Under the pieces are notes generated by a model. It was given only the letters and a program-made list of their open reading frames with translations, did not search any database and had not been told where the DNA came from. A program made the position numbers and the translations under genes. A DNA stretch of 10,499 bases. It comes from Bacillota bacterium. Its GTDB lineage: Bacteria; Bacillota; Clostridia; Clostridiales; Clostridiaceae. Position 1 is the stretch's first letter. The number at the start of each line of letters is the position of its first letter. Positions 1 through 6,014 of this stretch are shown here, piece by piece. The stretch is from contig JAEXLD010000030.1 in the NCBI GenBank assembly GCA_023445445.1, positions 1 to 10,499 on the forward strand, given 5' to 3'.

Positions 1-31
1 GTAAAGCAAAAACCGTAAAAAATTGTGGCTC
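1..31. repeat. Terminal direct repeat marking circular junction (left copy)
   Basis: These 31 bases are identical to the last 31 of the window. A hairpin (CTTTAC ttc GTAAAG) reads naturally across the join at 10460-10474, and an 18-bp inverted repeat has one arm on each side. This fits a circular molecule sequenced slightly past its start, giving a plasmid of about 10,468 bp. A true terminal repeat of a linear element is possible but unlikely. Confidence 0.9.
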
Positions 32-160
32 GCCACAATTTATTTACTTTTTCTAGGTTTAAGACTAATTTGCCCTGTGGGACCTATGCGACTTACAGTC
101 GCAGCTCCTAACGGAGCAATTAGCTAAAGCTAATATTTTGGGATTAACCTTTGGTTAATC
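20..160. repeat. Array of five perfect hairpins near the plasmid junction
   Basis: Five perfect inverted repeats lie almost back to back. They are 20-29/32-41 (AATTGTGGC core), 87-93/97-103 (TGCGACT, loop TAC), 104-108/113-117 (GCTCC, loop TAAC), 119-125/128-134 (ATTAGCT) and 142-149/153-160 (GATTAACC, loop TTT). None is followed by a clean T-run except the last, which has TTTTT at 167-171. The stretch holds no gene. Such arrays occur in single-strand origins, transfer origins and cruciform-type origins; which applies here is inference. Confidence 0.75.
60..77 (+). repeat. 18-bp inverted repeat across the circle junction (left arm)
   Basis: TAAGACTAATTTGCCCTG is the exact reverse complement of 10398-10415. 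An inner pair, TTTTCTAGGT at 49-58, is complementary to ACCTAGAAAA at 10445-10454. On the circle this makes a nested palindrome of roughly 150 nt that encloses smaller hairpins. Confidence 0.85.
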
Positions 161-182
161 GTCGGATTTTTATATAAATAGT

Positions 183-211
183 TTATATATACTTTTCTTA
201 AATGATATAAT
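183..211 (+). promoter_or_regulatory. Possible promoter for leader and 443-2120 operon
   Basis: A perfect TATAAT lies at 206-211 in a suitable position to start the structured leader. The -35 candidate TTATAT (183-188, 17-bp spacer) is a poor match, so this rests mainly on the -10. Confidence 0.4.
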
Positions 212-217
212 TTAAAT

Positions 218-388
218 AGATAATTAACTGGAATAAATTTTACCAGCAGTAAGAAAATCTTTTACGTGATGAAAATTTATATAAATATAAGATTCCATGA
301 CTGGACTTATATTTTAAGTATGAAAGTAATGTGAGAAATATTTGGGTACAACTGTACTTAAATGTTTTAATGACATTACTTTTTTTAT
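218..388 (+). ncRNA. Structured leader or small RNA ending in a terminator-like stem
   Basis: Stems seen in order are CTGG/CCAG (228-231/242-245), AAATATAAG/CTTATATTT (283-291/306-314) with an inner CCA/TGG, and AAAGTAATGT/ACATTACTTT (323-332/373-382) followed by a T-run to 387. Within the last stem is GTAC aact GTAC. The T-run after a 10-bp stem resembles an intrinsic terminator 55 nt before the TTG start at 443, so this may be an attenuator or a separate small plasmid RNA. No known riboswitch class was recognised. Confidence 0.45.
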
Positions 389-442
389 TTGAAAATAGAG
401 AAAACTAGCCATTTTATAAAAAGATAAGGAGGGGAATATTAA

Positions 443-1003
443 TTGGCACGTGGAAGAAATTCTGAAAAGATAAAAAGAATAACAAGAAGCGATGGAGAAA
501 CTTTAAAGTCAATTGCTCATACTGGTTTAATAACCAGATCTAATGCTAAGGAGTACTTTAATCTAAATGACAAAAGAATAGAGCTTTTAAAGAAAAATAG
601 GTACTTAATTGAGCATACCAATAATACAAAGCAGGGATTACAGACTTACTATACTCTAGGAAGTGCTGGAGTCAATTTTATAAAAAGTAAAACTGATATT
701 GATTATTTGTATAGGGGTAACAAAAATCAAATAGATCATGATATTAAATTGAACCAGGCCTACTGTCAAATTAGCCACGAGCAACGTCAAGGGTGGTTAA
801 ATGAAAATCAAATTATACATAAGTGGGATACCATATCCCCCAATACAAAGCATGTAACTGGTGTTGATGCAATAGTTGCTACTCCTGATGGGATAGTTGC
901 TATAGAAGTAATAACTAGAAACTATGGAGAGATAGAGCTCCAAGAGAAGCAAGATGCAGCTAATGCACTTGGATGTAGTAGGATGGTGATGATTAATGCT
1001 TAA
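443..1003 (+). CDS. Plasmid replication-relaxation-like winged-helix protein
   Basis: The predicted 186-residue soluble protein starts at TTG, chosen because AAGGAGGGG lies 8 bases upstream. Residues 18-85 look like a winged helix ending in the typical YYTLGSAG wing. The second half has the layout of the replication-relaxation family: His99-Asp100 (DHDIKLN), Glu121, Asp142 in GVDAIV and Glu155 in IAIEV-like VAIEVIT. The E...D...E spacing resembles a PD-(D/E)xK nuclease fold, but the usual final lysine is Thr or Arg here, so catalysis is uncertain. The family name comes from pattern recognition, and its biochemical role is poorly defined even in relatives. It overlaps the next gene by 8 nt, so the two are probably translationally coupled. 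The gene follows the leader and the junction hairpin array, suggesting it acts on plasmid DNA there. Confidence 0.6.
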   Translation: MARGRNSEKIKRITRSDGETLKSIAHTGLITRSNAKEYFNLNDKRIELLKKNRYLIEHTNNTKQGLQTYYTLGSAGVNFIKSKTDIDYLYRGNKNQIDHDIKLNQAYCQISHEQRQGWLNENQIIHKWDTISPNTKHVTGVDAIVATPDGIVAIEVITRNYGEIELQEKQDAANALGCSRMVMINA

Positions 1004-2120
1004 AAGCACTGTGGAGTATGATAGAGAAGATTTAAAAGTAGTAGTTAATGATCAGAAGTTAAATATAAGTGTTTTAGACTACATAGAAACTGAAAATAAA
1101 TATGATTGGTATCTAAAAGCATTTAGATTCTTCGGGAATTTTGCAACCTTTGAACATATTGCTGCAATATTTAAGAACAAATATAGTAGAACTAAGGTCT
1201 TTAAGGATCTAGATAATATGTGTAAGATGTATCTTTTAAATAAAGAAGCTTTAGGTAATTATATTTACTTAGTTTTAACTAAAAAAGCTCAGAGATATTT
1301 AAAACAAAGAAATAATGTGGGGCATATTTCAAATCCATCAGATAAAGCTCTTAAAAGTAATCTTTTATTATTAGATTATTTAATAAATGATAGAGAAGCT
1401 CTTAAAATTTATAATGATGAAAATCCTAAAAATAATATATTTAGGCTTATATCTGATTTTGATTATTATGAAGAATATATAGGATTTTGTTGCATTGATT
1501 TATATAGGAAAATGATAAAAATAGATAATATAAAAAATACTTTTCTTATTAAGCAAGTTAATACAATCAATAAAAATAGGGAATTTATTAAGCTCAATGG
1601 TAAGTCTAGGCATTCAAAATATTGTGATGACTTAAGTAGGCTAATGTCAAAGAATATATATTTAACCGGCATTGAAAGTAAGACTAATAATATAAAAATT
1701 ACCTTTTTAATACAAGATATAGGGAGGAGTGTTTCCTGGTATAAGAATGAAATATTAAATATTGAGGCTATTTTAAGAGAATTCTATTTTAACCCAATAA
1801 AAAAATACATTTCATATAATCTAATAATACAAACAGATAGCATTGAAAATAAGAATAATCTAAGTAAAGTACAAAAATTATTTAACGACTTAAAATTAAA
1901 GGGAGAAAAATATATTAAAAAAAATCTTGATGAAGGATTGGGTGAAGAGACATTAATAGATTATTACTTATTACATTTAAAAAATATTCCATTACATTTA
2001 AATAACATAAGCATAGTTGAGTATAATACTGTTAGATTTTTTGAAACCAGGAGTGATAAAATCAACACTATAGATAATAATCAAATTAACATAGTAAATT
2101 TTACACAAAATAATGGTTAG
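996..2120 (+). CDS. Unknown protein with N-terminal winged helix, coupled to upstream gene
   Basis: This 374-residue protein is not recognised as a named family. Residues 40-110 repeat the pattern of the upstream protein: FRFFGNFATFEHIAAIF, a recognition-helix stretch with SRTKVFKDLDNM, then YLVLTKKAQRYL as the wing. This suggests a DNA-binding winged helix and a paralogous origin. The rest is Lys, Asn and Ile-rich, with no signal peptide or clear membrane helix. The ATG sits inside the end of the preceding gene with GGATGGTGAT just upstream, which supports coupled translation. The tandem pair could form a heteromeric DNA-binding complex for replication, relaxation or mobilisation; that is inference. 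It ends before a bidirectional terminator shared with rep. Confidence 0.6.
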   Translation: MLKSTVEYDREDLKVVVNDQKLNISVLDYIETENKYDWYLKAFRFFGNFATFEHIAAIFKNKYSRTKVFKDLDNMCKMYLLNKEALGNYIYLVLTKKAQRYLKQRNNVGHISNPSDKALKSNLLLLDYLINDREALKIYNDENPKNNIFRLISDFDYYEEYIGFCCIDLYRKMIKIDNIKNTFLIKQVNTINKNREFIKLNGKSRHSKYCDDLSRLMSKNIYLTGIESKTNNIKITFLIQDIGRSVSWYKNEILNIEAILREFYFNPIKKYISYNLIIQTDSIENKNNLSKVQKLFNDLKLKGEKYIKKNLDEGLGEETLIDYYLLHLKNIPLHLNNISIVEYNTVRFFETRSDKINTIDNNQINIVNFTQNNG

Positions 2121-2233
2121 ATTATATATACAATATAGGTTACTTTTAATATCTAATGAAAAATTTGAAAATCTAGTAATTTCAATATCTAAGATACAAA
2201 AAAGTAATACTTTTTTTATATCTTCTGACAAAT

Positions 2234-2278
2234 AAAAATCCTTATACTCAATATAAAAAATGAGTATAAGGATTTTTT
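2234..2278. terminator. Bidirectional terminator between convergent genes
   Basis: A 17-bp perfect stem (2234-2250 with 2261-2277, core CCTTATACTCA) is flanked by A and T runs. It can serve both the plus-strand operon ending at 2120 and rep arriving on the minus strand. A shorter palindrome, AAAAAAGTA a TACTTTTTT, at 2198-2216 may add termination. Confidence 0.85.
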
Positions 2279-3344
2279 ATTGATCCCATCCTAAAAGCTT
2301 CTTTTCAAGATCATCATAATCATAATCTCTACCTTTGAAATTATTAAATTTAAGTTGCTTTGCTTTTTTTATTGGCTTTTCATAATTTCTCACCGTAGTC
2401 TTAAACCATCCTACGAAGCTAGTTTTTATATTTTGTGTTAAAGAATACTGTGCTACTTCCTTTATTAACTCTAACGTCTTATTAACATAATCTTTATTTC
2501 CAAGTGCAGATTTATAAATTTCATTTGCTGCTTTATCAGTTGTATCTTTATTACATACATGTTTTATTATATTTCTTATTTCTAAAATTATATCATCTTC
2601 AATATCTTCTACAACTGTTACTGATACTTCATCTATGGGATGAGTAATCTTATTTTCAGTTGTCTTTTTAACTTTATTTGAGTGAATATAGAATTTTAAT
2701 GAAGTTACTTTTCTACCAGTTTTAACTTCTTCAAACTCAAAACTTATATCACTTATTTTTCTTAATTCTTTTTGTGTTTGTATAATTATTTTTCTTTTAA
2801 AATCAGCATATAGAGGATATATAGTATCAGCTTTCAAAAGTTTTCTTAAGTCTTCAACCTGAATTTCAATATATCCTTGTCTTTTAAACTCATTACATTT
2901 TAAAATTTCATATATTCTAGGAGAATACTTACTTTTCATACTTAAAATATTTGCTAGCTTATATTGAGTAAATAAACCATTAAGCCTTAACATATATGGT
3001 TTTAATCTAGGTGAAAATTCTAATTCTACAATCCCACTCCCCTTTTTATATACAGCAGAGCTTAACCAAGCTGTTTGAATAATAGTATCATCTTCTTCTA
3101 TTTCAAAAACCTTTTTCATCAACTCTTTAGTTATCTTAGGTACTTCAGTATACTTAGTTTTAGTATCAACTTCTAGAAGATTCATAAAATCTGATATTTT
3201 AAATACATATGGTTTAAAATCTTCATCTTGTGGTTGAACCATGCTTGCTAAAGTAAGTATTAACTTCTGTTCTTCTAAACTTAAATCATAACTACAATTC
3301 ATAATAAAGTAATTTGACTTTTTCACAATATAATTTTTATCCAT
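2277..3344 (-). CDS. rep: Rep_3-type plasmid replication initiator
   Basis: The 355-residue protein matches the Rep_3 (RepB-type) initiators of theta plasmids. Residues 5-40 carry the usual opening, with KKSNYFIMN followed by LSLEEQKLILTLASM. The first winged helix runs to about residue 120, and the second has YSPRIYEILK followed by the VEDLRKLL segment and FKRKIIIQTQKELRKIS. The Rep_3 core ends near residue 225. The remaining 130 residues are a longer C-terminal extension than is usual, with no motif recognised. The ATG is supported by GAGGGGGTGAT. Iterons sit directly upstream, as expected for an initiator that binds them to open the origin. An inverted half-iteron overlapping its promoter suggests autorepression. 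Confidence 0.9.
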   Translation of the reverse strand: MDKNYIVKKSNYFIMNCSYDLSLEEQKLILTLASMVQPQDEDFKPYVFKISDFMNLLEVDTKTKYTEVPKITKELMKKVFEIEEDDTIIQTAWLSSAVYKKGSGIVELEFSPRLKPYMLRLNGLFTQYKLANILSMKSKYSPRIYEILKCNEFKRQGYIEIQVEDLRKLLKADTIYPLYADFKRKIIIQTQKELRKISDISFEFEEVKTGRKVTSLKFYIHSNKVKKTTENKITHPIDEVSVTVVEDIEDDIILEIRNIIKHVCNKDTTDKAANEIYKSALGNKDYVNKTLELIKEVAQYSLTQNIKTSFVGWFKTTVRNYEKPIKKAKQLKFNNFKGRDYDYDDLEKKLLGWDQ

Positions 3345-3364
3345 ATAATCACCCCCTCAACTAT

Positions 3365-3394
3365 ATATTACCAACTAAATATGACGCATGTCAA
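3365..3394 (-). promoter_or_regulatory. rep promoter with inverted half-iteron operator
   Basis: On the minus strand a perfect TTGACA (3389-3394) is followed by an 18-bp spacer and TAATAT (3365-3370). TAAATATGAC at 3376-3385 is the exact inverse of the GTCATATTTA half-site found twice in the iterons. It lies between the two hexamers, and TGAC gcat GTCA overlaps the -35. This is the usual arrangement for Rep dimer autoregulation. Confidence 0.7.
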
Positions 3395-3400
3395 TTTTTA

Positions 3401-3513
3401 GTCATAGTCATACTTAGGTACGGAAAGGTCATACTTAGGTACGGAAAAGTCATATTTAAATAATTTTTGGGTACGGAAAGGTCATACTTAGGTACGGAAA
3501 AGTCATATTTAAA
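3401..3513 (+). repeat. Iteron array 1, probable replication origin
   Basis: The 20-base unit GTCATACTTAGGTACGGAAA occurs in full at 3407-3426, 3428-3447 and 3481-3500. Partial units are GTCATA at 3401, GTCATATTTA at 3449 and 3502, and GGGTACGGAAA at 3469. Full copies A and B are spaced 21 bp apart. A 34-bp composite (3427-3460 and 3480-3513) is repeated exactly with a 53-bp period, so the array grew by duplication. Its position upstream of a Rep_3 gene makes it the likely Rep-binding origin. The following A+T-rich stretch may be the melting region. Confidence 0.9.
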
Positions 3514-3557
3514 GTAAACTAACTAGTTATATCAAGGCTTAGAAGCTTGTCTAAAAC

Positions 3558-3578
3558 ATTTAAAACAAAGTTTTAAAT
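3558..3578. repeat. Perfect 9-bp inverted repeat beside iteron array
   Basis: ATTTAAAAC aaa GTTTTAAAT is a perfect A+T-rich palindrome between the iterons and the next terminator-like hairpin. It could be an operator or part of the origin's unwinding region; no function can be assigned. Confidence 0.6.
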
Positions 3579-3587
3579 AAAACATAT

Positions 3588-3617
3588 AAAACAACAACAG
3601 AGAAGTTGTTGTTTTTC
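3588..3617 (+). terminator. Terminator-like hairpin between origin and 3706 gene
   Basis: AAAACAACAAC (3588-3598) pairs with GTTGTTGTTTT (3605-3615) around a 6-base loop AGAGAA and runs into T's. It could end a small plus-strand transcript coming out of the origin or insulate the downstream operon. Confidence 0.6.
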
Positions 3618-3640
3618 TATAAGAGATTTTAATTTTTTTA

Positions 3641-3669
3641 TTCAGATATACCAACTTAAATGATATATT
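3641..3669 (+). promoter_or_regulatory. Candidate promoter for 3706-4660 operon
   Basis: TTCAGA (3641-3646), a 17-bp spacer and TATATT (3664-3669) form a moderate sigma-A-like match about 35 bp before the start codon. Confidence 0.35.
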
Positions 3670-3705
3670 AATATTAGATACAATTTGGTTATAAGGTGGT
3701 TATTT

Positions 3706-4272
3706 ATGATTTATGAAGATATGAGTTTAGATCAGATTATTGAATATATTAATACTGAATTACTAAAAGGTAGAACTATGAAGGATATTGAGGAAAATGA
3801 TTTTAATGTTAATGAAAGGGTTATTGCTAAAAGATTAGCTAGAAAAAATGTTAAAAAAGTAGATGGGCAATTTGTGTTACAAGATGAGTATAAAAAGCCC
3901 GAATTAGTTAAGAAGCAAGTAACTGAGCCAGCTATTGAGAAAATAGGCTCCATAAATACTATTGATTTAATGCAAAATCAAGAATTTTTATATTTAAGTA
4001 AAAAGGTCGATATGCTGGAGAAAGCATTTAAAGAAATGATGTGTATACAAGGGAGTTCTAAAGAAGTTACAAATGACTTAGGATTAAAGATATACTATAG
4101 TGAAGATAAACCTACAGCTAAAACTGTAAGATTATATAAAGAAGTTTGGGATAAGATTGATAAAGTTAAAGAGAAATTTCCTCATTTAAGCTATCAGACT
4201 GTGTTAAATAGTTTAATAGATGAGATAACGGAAAAGTATTTAAATAATGGAGATGGAATATATGGAAAATAA
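3706..4272 (+). CDS. Putative DNA-binding protein with C-terminal ribbon-helix-helix
   Basis: The 188-residue protein starts at ATG 3706, preferred over upstream TTG 3685 because AAGGTGG ends 6 bases before it. Residues 1-55 (SLDQIIEYINTELLKG then VNERVIAKRLARK) look like a helix-turn-helix module. The middle, about 80-110, is a likely short coiled coil (LSKKVDMLEKAFKEMM). Residues 128-178 carry TAKTVRLYKEVWDKIDKV followed by LSYQTVLNSLIDEITEKYL, the strand-helix-helix pattern of ribbon-helix-helix (CopG/MetJ) proteins. Such proteins repress plasmid operons or bind centromeres. It is divergent from rep and is followed by an overlapping gene and an iteron array, so a partition or copy-control role is a reasonable inference. 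Confidence 0.6.
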   Translation: MIYEDMSLDQIIEYINTELLKGRTMKDIEENDFNVNERVIAKRLARKNVKKVDGQFVLQDEYKKPELVKKQVTEPAIEKIGSINTIDLMQNQEFLYLSKKVDMLEKAFKEMMCIQGSSKEVTNDLGLKIYYSEDKPTAKTVRLYKEVWDKIDKVKEKFPHLSYQTVLNSLIDEITEKYLNNGDGIYGK

Positions 4273-4660
4273 ATGCCTAGTAAGAAATAAGAAAAAGCAA
4301 AGAAGTTTATTTCATCAATTCACTTACACAGGAAAAGAAGTAATTAATTTAATAAAGAAAAATAAGCTTAAAGAACTAGATGTTATATATAAATTATCTG
4401 TAGAGCCTATAAATTCAATATCAATGCATTATAAATTCTATATATTACTTCAGTCAAAACAACTTAAAATTGTAGAGCTAGTTATAAAAGACTTAAAAAT
4501 AGATACTCCATTAACTGAAGATTCTATATGGAAGATTAATAATTTAAAGAAATTTTCAGGATCATATGCTGAGTTTATAAAATCTGAATATGAAAGATAT
4601 TTTAAGAAATATAATTTAAAAGATATAGAAATATCATGTATTAACGAGTTTTACGATTAA
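4262..4660 (+). CDS. Small hypothetical protein of unknown function
   Basis: Not recognised. It encodes about 132 residues from ATG 4262, which has GGAG 9 bases upstream; in-frame ATGs at 4247 and 4253 are also possible but lack a ribosome site. It overlaps the end of the preceding gene, indicating coupled expression. The N-terminus is basic (VRNKKKQRSLFHQF). The rest is predicted helical, with several Leu, Ile and Lys-rich stretches such as YKFYILLQSKQLKIVELVIK and a Tyr-rich end, and has no membrane helix. Directly after its stop comes iteron array 2. It may be a partner of the ribbon-helix-helix-like protein, but nothing in its sequence proves this. Confidence 0.5.
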   Translation: MENKCLVRNKKKQRSLFHQFTYTGKEVINLIKKNKLKELDVIYKLSVEPINSISMHYKFYILLQSKQLKIVELVIKDLKIDTPLTEDSIWKINNLKKFSGSYAEFIKSEYERYFKKYNLKDIEISCINEFYD

Positions 4661-4674
4661 TTATTAAATTTTTT

Positions 4675-4755
4675 TAAGACATGACAGAATTCTTTAAAGA
4701 CATGAATGTTAAAAGGAAAGACATGAATGTTAAAGTGAAAGACATAACAGTTAAA
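4675..4755 (+). repeat. Iteron array 2, 21-bp period
   Basis: AAAGACATGAATGTTAAA is present exactly at 4696-4713 and 4717-4734. A diverged copy lies at 4738-4755 (AAAGACATAACAGTTAAA) and a weaker one at about 4675-4692 (TAAGACATGACAG start). The spacing is 21 bp, two helical turns, so a bound protein would load on one face. The unit is unrelated to iteron array 1. It could be a second origin, a copy-control site or a centromere for the 3706/4262 proteins. Confidence 0.85.
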
Positions 4756-4786
4756 TGAAAAGGGTAATTTCTAAAATGCAAAAGGT

Positions 4787-4795
4787 TTATCCACA
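4787..4795 (+). promoter_or_regulatory. Perfect DnaA box
   Basis: TTATCCACA matches the consensus DnaA box exactly and lies 31 bp after iteron array 2. Iteron plus DnaA box is the signature of a theta origin, which makes this region a competitor or helper to the origin beside rep. Confidence 0.75.
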
Positions 4796-4846
4796 GAATT
4801 TGAAAATTTAAGGCTGCAAAGATTAAAAATAATAAATATAACTAAG

Positions 4847-4895
4847 AAAAAAGGTACTATTTCGTAACTAACATTGCGAAATAGTACCTTTTTTT
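4847..4895. terminator. Strong bidirectional terminator
   Basis: AAGGTACTATTTCG (4851-4864) pairs perfectly with 4877-4890. The flanking A-run (4847-4852) and T-run (4889-4895) extend the stem. It separates the replication and partition region from the uvi region. From here to 5135 no gene was found, only the uviA control region. Confidence 0.9.
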
Positions 4896-4984
4896 ATATA
4901 AGTTTATTTATAGTAAACCAAAAACTCTAATTCTTATTAATTTCAATAGTCTACAAATGGCTTAAAATCGTAATCTTTAATTTC

Positions 4985-5008
4985 TTCGTGAAAATTTAAT
5001 TTAGCGAA
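4985..5008. promoter_or_regulatory. 9-6-9 palindrome upstream of uviA promoter (possible operator)
   Basis: TTCGTGAAA, six bases, then TTTAGCGAA form an imperfect palindrome (7 of 9 pairs). It ends 10 bp before the -35 of the uviA promoter. A second copy, 20 of 24 positions identical and with the same spacing, lies upstream of the bacteriocin at 7562-7585. No other copy was seen. It does not fit the GAAC-N4-GTTC type of LexA box known in Gram-positives. Confidence 0.5.
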
Positions 5009-5018
5009 ATAATAGATT

Positions 5019-5048
5019 TTTACAAACTAAATACAAAATTACCTTTAA
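5019..5048 (+). promoter_or_regulatory. UviA-type (group 5 sigma) promoter of uviA operon
   Basis: TTTACA (5019-5024) is followed by 18 bp and CTTTAA (5043-5048); read one base earlier it is a 17-bp spacer and CCTTTA. TcdR, BotR, TetR and UviA are known to use a TTTACA -35 and a CTTTTT-like -10. It is placed about 90 bp before the GTG of uviA, suggesting positive autoregulation. Confidence 0.65.
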
Positions 5049-5135
5049 TTTTAAAAAATAGAATATTAAGGTTTGAAAAAGTGGTTTTATTTTTGTTTGA
5101 ATCACTAGAAGCGTTTATTAATAGGGGGAGTTCTA

Positions 5136-5660
5136 GTGAAAAATATATTAGTTTTAATTAAAGAATTTAATAAAAGTAATAATTTTGAGCCTATTCTAGA
5201 GTATTACAAAAGTTATATTAAGTATCTTAGTAGAAGATTTAAAATAGAAGAATATTTATCAAGCCTATTTATTAAATTATGGAAAGTCATAAAGGAAATT
5301 AAGCTAAATAAGTTTGAAAATGAAAATTCTATAGATTTTTTTATAAAAAGGTGTTTAAAAAACTATTCTATAAACGTATTTAGAAAATATGTAGCAGATA
5401 CCAGAATAGTTTATAATGATGAAATTTTAAATATAGAGGCAAATAAAGTATCTAACTCAACAGAAATGGAGATTTTATCTGAGATAAATTTTTATGATAT
5501 CATAAAAAAATTATCAGCAGTACAGAATAGGATACTAGTTTTAAGATACAGAGAATGTTTTTCTGATAGAGAGATAGCAGAGGTATTAGGAATTTCAAGA
5601 CAAGCAGTATATAAAAATAGAAAATGTGCGTTAGAAATTTTAAAATATAATTTATTATGA
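5136..5660 (+). CDS. uviA: UviA-like group 5 alternative sigma factor
   Basis: The 174-residue protein has the size and layout of the clostridial toxin and bacteriocin sigma factors (UviA, TcdR, BotR, TetR). The sigma region 2 part spans about residues 15-90 (YIKYLSRRFKIEEYLSSLFIK). Region 4 spans about 125-170, with LSAVQNRILVLRYRE leading into the helix-turn-helix DREIAEVLGISRQAVYKNR. The GTG start is set by AGGGGGAG 5 bases upstream. Known relatives redirect RNA polymerase to bacteriocin or toxin promoters, and in pIP404 UviA drives bcn and its own operon after DNA damage. Here it heads uviB and an amidase gene. The residue pattern makes the sigma assignment firm. The exact subfamily rests also on its neighbour uviB and on the TTTACA promoter. 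Confidence 0.85.
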   Translation: MKNILVLIKEFNKSNNFEPILEYYKSYIKYLSRRFKIEEYLSSLFIKLWKVIKEIKLNKFENENSIDFFIKRCLKNYSINVFRKYVADTRIVYNDEILNIEANKVSNSTEMEILSEINFYDIIKKLSAVQNRILVLRYRECFSDREIAEVLGISRQAVYKNRKCALEILKYNLL

Positions 5661-5690
5661 TAAATAAATTAAGAAAGGAAAATGATAATT

Positions 5691-5906
5691 ATGAATGAAG
5701 AATTGATTAATATTGTTTCAACACAAGGTGTTTGGGCAATTCTAAGCTTTATACTTATTTTTTACATTTTAAAAGCTCAAGAACAAAGAGATAACAAACA
5801 AGAAGAAAGAGAAGAAAAATATCAAAATATAATAGCACAGCTTACTGAAAGATTTCAAGTGATATATTCAGAAGTACAGGATATTAAAGAAATATTAAAA
5901 AGATAG
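5691..5906 (+). CDS. uviB: UviB/BhlA-family holin-like protein
   Basis: The 71-residue protein begins at ATG 5691, preferred over 5682 because AAAGGA then stands 11 rather than 2 bases away and the MNEELINIVSTQG opening is typical of the family. One membrane segment (about residues 12-29, VWAILSFILIFYILKAQ) precedes a charged, coiled-coil-like tail rich in Glu, Arg and Lys (NKQEEREEKYQNIIAQL). This is the architecture of BhlA and UviB, small holin-like proteins associated with bacteriocin release. It lies 30 bp after uviA in the same operon and just before a peptidoglycan amidase, the usual holin plus lysin order. Confidence 0.9.
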   Translation: MNEELINIVSTQGVWAILSFILIFYILKAQEQRDNKQEEREEKYQNIIAQLTERFQVIYSEVQDIKEILKR

Positions 5907-5979
5907 GTTTACAAATTAAGTGAAACATTTGTTATTACTTATGAAACAGCTGTTAATATTATATGAAAAATTTAGGTTA

Positions 5980-5998
5980 TGCCTTATCCTTAAAGGCA
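5980..5998 (+). promoter_or_regulatory. Small hairpin just before the amidase ribosome site
   Basis: TGCCTT (5980-5985) pairs with AAGGCA (5993-5998), ending 2 bases before GAAGGAGA. It could tune amidase translation. The 108-bp gap also starts with TTTACA at 5908-5913, but no CTTTTT-like -10 follows at a proper distance. Confidence 0.35.
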
Positions 5999-6014
5999 AT
6001 GAAGGAGATTAGTT

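Noticed and set aside
797..1009. Minus-strand 70-codon frame
   Set aside because: It lies within the better-supported plus-strand gene 443-1003 and has no ribosome site or domain.
1466..1672. Minus-strand 68-codon frame
   Set aside because: Antisense shadow of 996-2120, hydrophobic only because of A+T-rich codons.
1998..2231. Minus-strand 77-codon frame
   Set aside because: Overlaps the end of 996-2120 and the terminator region, with no ribosome site.
3732..3953. Minus-strand 73-codon frame
   Set aside because: Antisense to the ribbon-helix-helix-like gene, with no supporting signals.
4985..5008. LexA (SOS) box upstream of uviA
   Set aside because: uviA relatives are UV-inducible, but the bases do not fit GAAC-N4-GTTC.
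5908..5913. TTTACA after uviB as a second UviA promoter for the amidase
   Set aside because: No CTTTTT-like -10 follows at 16-18 bp; the nearest CTTATG is 24 bp away.
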